From assembly GCA_002385815.1 (NCBI GenBank), contig DGEE01000089.1, positions 1 through 5,992 on the forward strand: DNA of 5,992 bases. Reading direction: 5' to 3'. The stretch is from Hungateiclostridiaceae bacterium UBA3934. Lineage in GTDB: Bacteria > Bacillota > Clostridia > Acetivibrionales > DTU013. A program made the translations under genes and the position numbers. The number at the start of each line of letters is the position of its first letter. Within the stretch, counting starts at the first letter, position 1. A model generated the notes under the pieces. That model ran no database searches. It was not told where the DNA came from and saw only the letters and a program-made list of their open reading frames with translations. Below, piece by piece: positions 1-5,960 of the stretch.

Positions 1-19
1 AGATGTGTATAAGAGACAG
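1..19. other. Tn5/Nextera mosaic-end adapter (not genomic)
   Basis: The first 19 bases, AGATGTGTATAAGAGACAG, are exactly the transposase mosaic end used in tagmentation sequencing libraries. It sits at the very first base of the window, as expected for untrimmed adapter at a contig end. An open frame can be drawn from the ATG at position 3, but its first residues (MCIRD) are translated adapter and must not be read as protein. Genomic sequence begins at base 20. Confidence 0.95.
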
Positions 20-281
20 AAGCAGCAGTGAACAGGGCTTCCGCAGGATAATCGTGACAGAGAGCGATCATCCTTATCTGTCGGCATGGTGGCCGCCGGG
101 ACACATCATCGGATATGAGCATACTTTTGTGAATGCATTCTATGACTTCCTGAAGGCAGTTGCGGGTAAGGGAACTGTTAAACCGGACTTCAACGACGGG
201 GCACAGATCATCCGCATACTGGAAGCGATACGCAAATCCAGTGATGAAGGGCGCAGAGTCACCATAAGTGAAATAAAGTAG
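20..281 (+). CDS. Gfo/Idh/MocA family oxidoreductase, C-terminal fragment
   Basis: This is the last ~86 residues of an NAD(P)-dependent oxidoreductase of the Gfo/Idh/MocA type, enzymes that oxidise or reduce sugars, inositols and related polyols. The N-terminal Rossmann fold and catalytic residues lie off the contig. Visible features typical of the family's C-terminal domain are the HPYLSAWWPPGHIIGYEHTF stretch, an aromatic/His-rich strand leading into a helix (VNAFYDFLKAV), then PDFNDGAQIIRILEAI and a closing RRVTI strand. The family is normally about 330-400 residues, so roughly a quarter is present. The stop is TAG at 279-281. The true start is not in the window; the ATG at position 3 belongs to adapter sequence. 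A hairpin follows 21 nt after the stop. The substrate cannot be inferred from this fragment; the family call is fairly secure from the GHIIGYEHTF and PDFNDG-type motifs. Confidence 0.8.
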
Positions 282-302
282 AAAAAGCTGCGCATAGAAA
301 AC

Positions 303-333
303 ACTGAAGGTGCATCATTGATGCACCTTCAGT
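303..333 (+). terminator. Long perfect hairpin, probable terminator
   Basis: ACTGAAGGTGCATCA (303-317) and TGATGCACCTTCAGT (319-333) are perfect inverted repeats around a single base; allowing a minimal loop this gives a stem of about 14 bp. It lies 21 nt after the oxidoreductase stop and about 100 nt before the chemoreceptor, where a terminator is expected. The downstream side lacks a clear T-run (TGTATCAAAG), so termination on the + strand may be weak. Read on the - strand, the stem is followed by GTTTTC, so a bidirectional role is possible. Confidence 0.55.
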
Positions 334-378
334 TGTATCAAAGCCTCTGGGATTTTGCACATAAGATAGAAAACTCTG

Positions 379-392
379 TTTTGTGTACAAAA
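379..392. promoter_or_regulatory. Short near-perfect palindrome upstream of chemoreceptor
   Basis: TTTTGTGTACAAAA is a dyad with 6-bp arms around a 2-bp centre (TTTTGT / ACAAAA). It lies 43 nt before the receptor start codon, a position compatible with a DNA-binding protein site or the promoter region. I could not find a convincing -35/-10 pair for sigma-A or a flagellar sigma-28 type motif between the hairpin and the gene. An AT-rich 14-mer dyad can arise by chance. Confidence 0.2.
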
Positions 393-418
393 GACGCTGA
401 TGTTCAGAAAATGTATTT

Positions 419-424
419 GAGGGG
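419..424 (+). promoter_or_regulatory. Ribosome binding site of the chemoreceptor gene
   Basis: GAGGGG lies 11 nt before the ATG at 436. The spacing is slightly long but no other in-frame start nearby has a better site, and the protein from 436 begins shortly before the first membrane helix, as usual for this family. Confidence 0.55.
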
Positions 425-435
425 AATTTCATTCT

Positions 436-2160
436 ATGAGGGAAGAGTCTGTAACACCAGGTATATCAGTCGGCAGAAAAGGATTGAGCCTCAGGGCGAA
501 ATTGGCAGCAACGCTGCTTTTGATATCAGTTATCATGGCAGTGATCGGGATCATGGGACAGCTGGCACTCAGCCAGTCCGTCGAGCGACTGGATGAGATG
601 GTGGAGACTACTATCATCGGCAACACGATAATAGAAGATCTCGATACTGTGATCAACAGCACTGACAAGTATCTGCAGGAAAGGACAGAAGAGCATAAAA
701 ACGCAGTAGCGGAGGCGCTGGACCGCATAAGCGGAAACCTTGAAAAACTGGCTGAATGGACGACTGATCAGCAGTCGCTGACTGTCCTGGAATCTGTAAA
801 AAGCATGTTTGAAAAAATAGAAAATAATGGGCGGGACATAATCAGCCTGGGTGAAGAAGACCCGACCGATCAGTACTCTGCCCTGGTTTCGGAAAACTCC
901 CGTACCGCGCTTTTTCTCAGGACAAATGTCAACAATTTTGTCTCCAATGAGCTTAAAATCCAGAAGGATATAAGAGAGCAACTTGTTAAAAGGGCAAAGT
1001 CCATAAGGAATGCCAACCTGTTGCTTTGTATTGTTGTCGCTGCTGTTAGCGTCGCGGCAGGCAGCTTGTACATAGGCAGATTTGCCAAAACAGTCCGCAG
1101 GATCGCTGAAAGTGCCCGGCTTATCGCAAAAGGTGACCTGACACCTGAGCCGGTCACAGTCAGGAGCAATGATGAGCTCAAAACACTTGCAGAAGCTTTT
1201 GGCGATATGCAGGCCAATCTCAGGAGAATGCTGGAGAGAATAACGGGTACAGCTAATGACGCCGCATCGTCGGCTGATGCGCTGAAAACCGTATCGGAGC
1301 AAAATGCCAGGGCTATCGAGCAAATAGCCGAATCGGTCCAGCAGGTCGCCGCCGGGGCAGCAGCTCAGTCGGACAAAGTCGGGATTTCAGGCGAGGTAGT
1401 GAAGGAGCTGGCAGACCACATCAGGATCATGACAGCAAGTGCGGAGAAGGCGCTGGCTTCGTCAGGACTTGCAAATGAAGCTGCGAAAAACGGATATGAC
1501 AGGGTAATGGACCTGGTTTCGCAGATCGAGGATATCAGGGAAAAGATTATGCTCACTAATGCCTCGGCTACTGAACTGAAAAGCAAGACAGGCATGATAG
1601 GCAACATTACAGAGACCATAACCGCTATCGCCGAACAGACGAACCTGCTGGCACTGAACGCGGCGATAGAAGCTGCGCGGGCCGGAGAGTACGGAAGCGG
1701 ATTCGCTGTGGTCGCCGAGGAGATACGAAAACTGGCTGAAGCCTCGGGAAAGGCTGCAGGAGAGATAGCAAAAATGCTGAATGAAATAAGCACGCAGTCG
1801 GACAGTGTGTCGGAACTTATGGAAAATGGACTGACTGCCGCAAACAACAGCACGAAATCTGCAAGACAGTCAGGAGAAGCATTCAATGCCATACTAACAA
1901 CAAGCAGCGAATCGGCGGAAAGCATTTCTGCCGTTGCTGAGGTGATAAGAAAGATAGAAAAGCAGATATCGGACGTCAGCAGACTGAGCCATGAGATCGA
2001 TGAGATTTCCAGGAAGACGACGGAAGGGACATCGGAAATAGCAGCTGTCATCGAGGAGCAGACTGCCAACCAGCAGGAGGTACTGTCCTCTGTTTCTCTG
2101 CTGTCGGATCTGTCGGTCGAACTGAAGGATATGATAAGCACATTCAGGACAGGAAGCTGA
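436..2160 (+). CDS. Methyl-accepting chemotaxis protein, transmembrane
   Basis: A 574-residue chemoreceptor that senses an external ligand and controls the CheA kinase through CheW at polar receptor arrays. A short cytoplasmic tail is followed by TM1 (about 22-42), a helical extracytoplasmic domain of about 150 residues (43-193) of the four-helix-bundle kind, TM2 (about 194-214), a HAMP linker (about 215-267, with AKGDLTPEPV and DELKTLAEAF), then the coiled-coil signalling domain to residue 570. The conserved hairpin tip EQTNLLALNAAIEAARAGE is at 400-418, followed by GSGFAVVAEEIRKLAEAS. Adaptation-type segments are visible on both arms (QQVAAGAAAQS at 302-312; EEQTANQQEV at 540-549). About 152 residues follow the tip, near 22 heptads per arm, which suggests the long 44-heptad class (inference from counting). 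There is no C-terminal NWETF-like CheR tether. The ligand is unknown; the MFS permease gene follows 134 nt downstream with no terminator between. Confidence 0.95.
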   Translation: MREESVTPGISVGRKGLSLRAKLAATLLLISVIMAVIGIMGQLALSQSVERLDEMVETTIIGNTIIEDLDTVINSTDKYLQERTEEHKNAVAEALDRISGNLEKLAEWTTDQQSLTVLESVKSMFEKIENNGRDIISLGEEDPTDQYSALVSENSRTALFLRTNVNNFVSNELKIQKDIREQLVKRAKSIRNANLLLCIVVAAVSVAAGSLYIGRFAKTVRRIAESARLIAKGDLTPEPVTVRSNDELKTLAEAFGDMQANLRRMLERITGTANDAASSADALKTVSEQNARAIEQIAESVQQVAAGAAAQSDKVGISGEVVKELADHIRIMTASAEKALASSGLANEAAKNGYDRVMDLVSQIEDIREKIMLTNASATELKSKTGMIGNITETITAIAEQTNLLALNAAIEAARAGEYGSGFAVVAEEIRKLAEASGKAAGEIAKMLNEISTQSDSVSELMENGLTAANNSTKSARQSGEAFNAILTTSSESAESISAVAEVIRKIEKQISDVSRLSHEIDEISRKTTEGTSEIAAVIEEQTANQQEVLSSVSLLSDLSVELKDMISTFRTGS

Positions 2161-2181
2161 CAAAGCAGTAACTGACAGAAC

Positions 2182-2256
2182 AGGAGGCTCACAAGGATAA
2201 CTGCAGTCGGCATGATGCAATGAGACTGCATGGTATAAGAGATGTCCGACCTGCAG
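2182..2256 (+). promoter_or_regulatory. Structured leader between receptor and permease
   Basis: The 134-nt gap holds three overlapping signals. TGCAGTC (2202-2208) can pair with GACTGCA (2224-2230), with a small inner GCAT/ATGC dyad. The same left arm, CTGCAGTCGG (2201-2210), can instead pair with CCGACCTGCAG (2246-2256) as ten pairs with one bulged C, so the two folds exclude each other. A strong AGGAGG at 2182-2187 has no start codon at a normal distance; the nearest ATGs (2212, 2215) open only a 2-3 codon frame ending at TGA 2221-2223. There is no T-run, so this is not an obvious terminator. A regulatory role is speculative. Confidence 0.25.
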
Positions 2257-2294
2257 GGCAAGTGATAAAGAAAAAGACAAAGGAAATCAGAAAA

Positions 2295-3539
2295 ATGAAG
2301 AAAAAGCTCGATCCTATATATTTGCTTTTTGCGTGTCTGTGCTGCGGAGCGTTTGTCGTTTATGCCATTTATGTTAATTCATTTGGACCGAACGCGTCGC
2401 TGATAATGAAATATTTCAATATCACTGAAAGCAGACACGGCTTCATAATTACGGTCCAATCCATTGGAGGGATAATAACAGCTATTTGGCTGTCACTGTT
2501 TGGCGAGAGGTATAACAAGATATATGTCATATCTCTGTGCCTTGCTTTGATGGCAGCGGGCAGTATCCTTACAGGTGTCATCCCTGCATTTTTTCCAGCC
2601 GGAGGATACATGCTGCTTCTTGTTTTCGTGCTGATTGCCGGTATCGGGTACACCGGGATCGATGTAATGATGAACGGAGTGATCACAGAAACCTATCCGG
2701 AGCGCAAAAGCACGATACTGCCTGTTGCTCATGCTTTTTATTCAACAGGAGCAATGGTGGCGCCTCTTTTCGTTACACTGACAGTAAATGCGGTGAAAGC
2801 GGAGACATTTTCCACACCCTTTCTGCTGGTCGGTATTCTGTCAGCAGTGGTCTTTGCCGCCTATCTGGTTACCGGCAGGAAAATAATGCCTTCTACTCCG
2901 TATGCGGACATGAAAGCCTTCAAAATCAGGGCGAATGAAAATCCGGCAGAGATTTTCAGGACCTTGAGAGCATGGCTGATTTTGTTTGCATGTCTGCTTT
3001 ATTTCAGCTTCATGTACGGGCTGTCCGTATGGATGCCCACATTTTTTCAGCAGGAAAGAGGACTGGGGCACCAGTTGTCGGGACTCATGTCCACGATATT
3101 TTTCTTTGGTGCGCTTTTGATGCGTTTTGTTTCTCCTCTCTTTTTCAGGCGCATGCAGGTTGAAAGATTTTATGTCGTGTCGGGAATCCTGTCGGCAGTC
3201 TGTATGTCAGCAGCTTTTTCTGTCGGCTCTGATCTGACACCGGTGATAGTATTGCTGGTTTTTGCCGGTGGTTTTTTGCAGGGAGCCAACACCATAGCAC
3301 TTGTCATGATAAGCTGCAATGAGTTTCCCGAGCGAACGGCATCAGCTTCAGCCATAACTGTTCTGGCTTTCAATCTTGCTGCTATGTCGATGCCGCTGGT
3401 GATCGGGTTTCTTGCAGAGAGGGCAGGTTTTCTGTTTCCGATGTATCTGCTGACACTCTGTATGGCAGGCTCGGTCCTGATAATATGGATCGGACGGCGT
3501 TTCGCTTTCAGGCAGACAAGCGACAGGAAGGCATCGTGA
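2295..3539 (+). CDS. MFS permease, sugar/FucP-like
   Basis: A 414-residue integral membrane transporter of the major facilitator superfamily, expected to move a small solute with a coupled ion across the cytoplasmic membrane. About 12 hydrophobic segments can be placed (roughly 10-28, 48-68, 74-96, 103-129, 148-168, 175-193, 226-246, 263-283, 291-309, 314-338, 349-371, 380-400), with a central cytoplasmic loop at about 195-224. The TM4 end GIDVMMNGVITETYPERKS (121-139) followed by AHAFYSTGAMVAPL resembles the D-x-x-x-N and H-x-F-x-x-G-A pattern of the fucose-permease-like branch; NEFPERTASASA (342-353) is the matching loop of the second half. The ATG at 2295 is preferred over the in-frame ATG at 2220: it has AAAGGA 10 nt upstream, whereas 2220 has no usable ribosome site and would add 25 polar residues encoded across the leader hairpins. 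The substrate is not determinable here. Possible co-transcription with the chemoreceptor upstream. Confidence 0.9.
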   Translation: MKKKLDPIYLLFACLCCGAFVVYAIYVNSFGPNASLIMKYFNITESRHGFIITVQSIGGIITAIWLSLFGERYNKIYVISLCLALMAAGSILTGVIPAFFPAGGYMLLLVFVLIAGIGYTGIDVMMNGVITETYPERKSTILPVAHAFYSTGAMVAPLFVTLTVNAVKAETFSTPFLLVGILSAVVFAAYLVTGRKIMPSTPYADMKAFKIRANENPAEIFRTLRAWLILFACLLYFSFMYGLSVWMPTFFQQERGLGHQLSGLMSTIFFFGALLMRFVSPLFFRRMQVERFYVVSGILSAVCMSAAFSVGSDLTPVIVLLVFAGGFLQGANTIALVMISCNEFPERTASASAITVLAFNLAAMSMPLVIGFLAERAGFLFPMYLLTLCMAGSVLIIWIGRRFAFRQTSDRKAS

Positions 3540-3546
3540 GCGATAA

Positions 3547-3663
3547 GTGGAGGACAGCCGGGCTGGAACTGTAACGAAGAGAAATGTTATAGCACCTTTT
3601 GCTGCAATACTTATAAGTTTTCCGGCGGGATTGATATGGTTCTTTTCAGAAAATAAAATTTAA
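3547..3663 (+). CDS. Candidate small single-span membrane protein
   Basis: A 38-codon frame starts at GTG 3547, 7 nt after the permease stop, and ends at TAA 3661-3663, only 8 nt before the strong terminator stem. The product has a short polar N-terminus with basic residues (TKRN) followed by a 19-residue hydrophobic stretch, IAPFAAILISFPAGLIWFF, and a polar tail (SENKI), which is the layout of a one-helix membrane peptide, basic end probably inside. The weak point is the start: AGGAAGG (3525-3531) is 15 nt away, longer than usual, and an in-frame TAA lies directly before the GTG. A second frame, GTG 3536 overlapping the permease stop as GTGA and well spaced from AGGAAGG, encodes only 12 residues (MSDKWRTAGLEL); a one-base frame change would join the two. 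Small subunits are known next to some transporters, but I cannot assign this to a named family. It could also be chance or a decayed gene. Confidence 0.35.
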   Translation: MEDSRAGTVTKRNVIAPFAAILISFPAGLIWFFSENKI

Positions 3664-3671
3664 GGAATCCG

Positions 3672-3717
3672 AAAAGAGGTCATGTTTCTTATGCAGAAAT
3701 ATGACCTCTTTTGTTTT
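3672..3717 (+). terminator. Strong intrinsic (Rho-independent) terminator
   Basis: AAAAGAGGTCATGTTTC (3672-3688) pairs with GAAATATGACCTCTTTT (3696-3712), a 17-bp stem with one G-T pair around a 7-nt loop (TTATGCA). The stem runs into TTTTGTTTTACA, giving a good T-tract. It closes the permease unit, 132 nt after the permease stop and 8 nt after the stop of the small ORF. Confidence 0.9.
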
Positions 3718-3904
3718 ACATTTACATGATGCCGCATTTCCTGTCTGGCATGAATACCTGCTATCACCGGGGATAATTGACTCTTTGTTCGTCTCTGTTT
3801 TGCAAAAGTCGTAAAAGTTATTTTGGCGTCGTGGATTTCGGGGTTGAAATATCTTTTTCAATACAGGGGGATGGTTCAGCAATTCGAAAATGTATCCTCA
3901 TCTA
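3718..3904. other. Intergenic stretch, nothing recognised
   Basis: Between the terminator and the candidate promoter of the acyl-CoA synthetase I see no credible gene on either strand. Short open frames exist but lack ribosome sites at workable spacing or run through the terminator. A 5-bp dyad (ATGCC 3729-3733 / GGCAT 3747-3751) and a tandem TTTACATTTACA near 3715-3726 are the only structure noticed. A TTGACT at 3777-3782 has no good -10 partner. Confidence 0.5.
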
Positions 3905-3933
3905 TTGCGCTGGATATCGATTTCATGTACAAT
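3905..3933 (+). promoter_or_regulatory. Candidate sigma-A promoter of the acyl-CoA synthetase
   Basis: TTGCGC (3905-3910) and TACAAT (3928-3933) are separated by exactly 17 nt. The -10 matches five of six consensus bases, the -35 only three. Transcription would start near 3940, giving a leader of about 90 nt. The strong terminator upstream makes a separate promoter necessary somewhere in this stretch. Confidence 0.4.
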
Positions 3934-3935
3934 AA

Positions 3936-3978
3936 TTATCACCAAGTAATAATATTTAGTAATATGATGAAGTGATAA
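3936..3978. promoter_or_regulatory. Nested inverted repeats at the presumed transcript start
   Basis: TTATCAC (3936-3942) and GTGATAA (3972-3978) form a 7-bp inverted repeat across 29 nt, with an inner ATATT/AATAT dyad (3952-3956 / 3961-3965). AGTAATA also occurs twice directly (3945-3951, 3959-3965). Placed just after the candidate -10, these could be a repressor site or weak leader structure; the AT-richness makes chance matches likely. Confidence 0.2.
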
Positions 3979-4016
3979 CAGCTTGGATCCTGCATCTTGT
4001 GTGCTAAATTTTGAAT

Positions 4017-4026
4017 GAGGGAGAGG
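4017..4026 (+). promoter_or_regulatory. Ribosome binding site deciding the ATG at 4032
   Basis: GAGGGAGAGG ends 5 nt before ATG 4032, with its AGGGAG core 8 nt away. This favours ATG 4032 over the in-frame TTG at 4011, which would place the purine-rich site inside the coding region. Confidence 0.7.
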
Positions 4027-4031
4027 CTGGT

Positions 4032-5909
4032 ATGAAGAAAGGTGTAAATATCAGTATCAAAAACGGCAGAAGAGTCGTTGAAGGTCTTGGCTACTATGAG
4101 CCGAGAATAGTTAATGATCTTAGAGAACTGGTCAGAGGAAGCGCTGCAAGATACGGTGACAAGCCGGCTTTCAGGTTCAGGGATAAAGCCGGCAATATAG
4201 TCCGCAGATCCTACAATGATCTCAACTTTGATGTGGACTGTCTCGGAACTGCAATGACAGCGTTAGGCATGAAGGGTCTGAGGATTTCGATAATAGGTGA
4301 GAATCGCTATGAGTGGGGAGTATGCTATTTTGCGATCGTTAACGGGACAGGAGTGGCAGTGCCGCTTGACAGGCACCTTCCTGAAAATGAGATCGAGAAT
4401 CTCACCACCAGGGGGAAGGTAGAAGCCATTTTTTACAGCCCGGCCTATCATGACACGATGCTGGAGATATCAAAGAAAAACGATGCCATCAGGTTTTTCA
4501 TATGCATGGAAAAGCCTGAGGTTGAAACAGTTGACTCCAATGACCCGGACAGCCTTGGAGCAGACATGGCAGCGGAAGATCCCAGGTTCATGACCCTGCC
4601 TGATCTGATCGAAAAAGGGAGAAAGCTTCTTAAAGCAGGTGACAGATCGTTTATTGACGCAGATATCGACAGAGAGAAGATGTCGGTGCTGCTGTTTACT
4701 TCGGGTACGACAAGTACATCAAAGGGCGTTATGTTGTCTCACTCCAACCTGGCAGCCAATGTTTCGTCGATAACCTCGATAATAAACATTAATGAAAAAG
4801 ACACCCATCTGTCACTGCTGCCGCTGCACCATACATTTGAGAATACGGTGGGGCTGCTGTTCATGCTGCACAGTGGTGCATGTATCGTGTATGGTGACGG
4901 TATAAAGCACATCGTACAGAATATGAAAGAATACAATGTATCTATTCTTGTTGCAGTGCCGGCTATTTTCGAGGCCATGTACAGAAAGCTGCAGGATGGG
5001 ATAAGAAAGTCGGGTAAGGAAAGACTGATCAAAGTGCTGACAGGTGTATCGAATTTGCTCAGGGCAGTGGGGATCGATATAAGGAGGAAGCTGTTCAGGA
5101 GCATTTTCGAGAAGATCGGGCCCAATCTCAGGATAGCAGTGTCGGGTGCCGCAGCATTGGACAAAGAAGTGGTGATCGGATTTGAAAATATAGGATTCCG
5201 ATTGCTTCAGGGATACGGACTGACGGAAGCATCTCCTGTTGTTGCTACCAATAACGATTTCGTGAATGTGCCGGGCACCATCGGTCATCCGATGCAAGGC
5301 ATCGAAGTGGCAATAGATTCGCCTGATGAAAACGGGATAGGTGAAATCATAACCCGGGGCGGCAATGTGATGCTGGGCTACTATGAAGATGCTGAAGCCA
5401 CTGCGGAATCTTTCACAGGGGATGGCTGGCTCAGGACAGGCGATGTAGGGTATATAGACGACGAAGGCTTCATCAGGATCACAGGCCGCGCAAAATCCAT
5501 GATAGTCCTGACAAGCGGGAAGAAGGCATTCCCCGAGGAATATGAGGTCCAGCTCAACAATATCCCGGGAGTCAGGGACTCATTCGTATGGGGAAATACT
5601 GCTCCCGATGGCGATGTTCAGATATGTGCGAAGCTGGTGGTAGACACTGAAAATGCTGTGGACAGCGATGGCAATCTGCTTTCGGAGGGTGAGCTGGCAG
5701 CGAGGTTCGATGCAGCAATAAAAGAAATAAATAAAACGATGCCTCAGTATAAAAGCATCCGCTATTTCGTCATGACCCTGGAAGAGCTGGTCAAGGCAAA
5801 TGGCATAAAAACGAAACGCCATGTAGAACAGGATAAGGTCAGGAAGATGCTGGAGGAGGCAGGGGTCGAAATACGTAAGGTATCAGGCAGATTTATTGAA
5901 AACCTGTAA
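4032..5909 (+). CDS. Long-chain acyl-CoA synthetase (AMP-forming)
   Basis: A 625-residue cytosolic or membrane-associated ligase of the ANL superfamily. It activates a carboxylic acid, most likely a long-chain fatty acid, first to acyl-AMP with ATP and then to acyl-CoA. Motifs in order: phosphate-binding loop TSGTTSTSKGV (223-233), LPLHHTFE (263-270), SGAAAL (371-376), YGLTEASP (395-402), WLRTGD with the ribose-binding Asp (466-471), GRAKSMIVLTSGKKAFPEEYE (485-505; the hinge position is in GRAKS), and the C-terminal NGIKTKR (590-596), where Lys593 aligns with the catalytic adenylation lysine. The length and the SGKK-x-FPEEYE form of the hinge region match FadD-like long-chain enzymes rather than acetyl-CoA synthetases. 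The phosphate loop departs from the usual GTTGxPKG by Ser for Gly and Ser for Pro; GTT and Lys-Gly are kept. No transmembrane segment or signal peptide is seen. It appears monocistronic in this window. A related role such as activating another long acid cannot be excluded. Confidence 0.93.
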   Translation: MKKGVNISIKNGRRVVEGLGYYEPRIVNDLRELVRGSAARYGDKPAFRFRDKAGNIVRRSYNDLNFDVDCLGTAMTALGMKGLRISIIGENRYEWGVCYFAIVNGTGVAVPLDRHLPENEIENLTTRGKVEAIFYSPAYHDTMLEISKKNDAIRFFICMEKPEVETVDSNDPDSLGADMAAEDPRFMTLPDLIEKGRKLLKAGDRSFIDADIDREKMSVLLFTSGTTSTSKGVMLSHSNLAANVSSITSIININEKDTHLSLLPLHHTFENTVGLLFMLHSGACIVYGDGIKHIVQNMKEYNVSILVAVPAIFEAMYRKLQDGIRKSGKERLIKVLTGVSNLLRAVGIDIRRKLFRSIFEKIGPNLRIAVSGAAALDKEVVIGFENIGFRLLQGYGLTEASPVVATNNDFVNVPGTIGHPMQGIEVAIDSPDENGIGEIITRGGNVMLGYYEDAEATAESFTGDGWLRTGDVGYIDDEGFIRITGRAKSMIVLTSGKKAFPEEYEVQLNNIPGVRDSFVWGNTAPDGDVQICAKLVVDTENAVDSDGNLLSEGELAARFDAAIKEINKTMPQYKSIRYFVMTLEELVKANGIKTKRHVEQDKVRKMLEEAGVEIRKVSGRFIENL

Positions 5910-5917
5910 GCAAAGGG

Positions 5918-5959
5918 CCAGGCCGGGCAAATGAGGCTGCAAGGCAGCCCCCGGCCCGG
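5918..5959 (+). terminator. GC-rich nested hairpin after the acyl-CoA synthetase
   Basis: GGCCGGG (5921-5927) pairs with CCCGGCC (5950-5956), extendable by CC/GG (5918-5919 / 5958-5959) past one mismatch. Inside lies a second stem, GGCTGC (5935-5940) with GCAGCC (5944-5949), around an AAG loop. It begins 8 nt after the stop codon, so a terminator role is natural, but no T-run follows. Its base composition is far more GC-rich than the adjoining gene, and it abuts the direct repeats, so it may instead belong to a repeat element. Confidence 0.45.
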
Positions 5960-5960
5960 A

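Noticed and set aside
318..596. 92-codon + strand frame starting inside the hairpin
   Set aside because: It starts within the inverted repeat loop, lacks a ribosome site and overlaps the receptor start in another frame.
526..1323. Antisense open frame of 265 codons over the receptor N-terminal half
   Set aside because: Cys/Phe/Arg-rich translation with no recognisable domain and no separate upstream region; a shadow of the sense gene.
1365..2261. Long antisense open frame (298 codons) over the chemoreceptor signalling domain
   Set aside because: It lies wholly opposite a well-supported coding region, has a low-complexity Ser/Ala-rich translation, and its sense partner carries every expected motif. 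Antisense openness here is a by-product of the coding bias of the coiled coil.
2220..2294. N-terminal extension of the permease from ATG 2220
   Set aside because: There is no ribosome site at a workable distance and the extra 25 residues are polar and encoded over the leader hairpins; ATG 2295 fits the family better.
3777..3806. TTGACT as a -35 box
   Set aside because: At a spacing of 16-18 nt there is only TTGCAA-like sequence, with no acceptable -10 element.
3646..3882. 78-codon - strand frame in the intergenic region
   Set aside because: It begins with TTG, contains the whole terminator hairpin inside its coding region, and its translation shows no domain or hydrophobic pattern.
3871..3975. 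34-codon + strand frame starting ATG 3871 before the acyl-CoA synthetase
   Set aside because: The AGGGGG abuts the ATG with no spacer, the candidate promoter lies inside the frame, and the translation has no recognisable feature.
4011..4031. TTG start at 4011 for the acyl-CoA synthetase
   Set aside because: It would translate the purine-rich ribosome site GAGGGAGAGG, which is correctly placed for ATG 4032.
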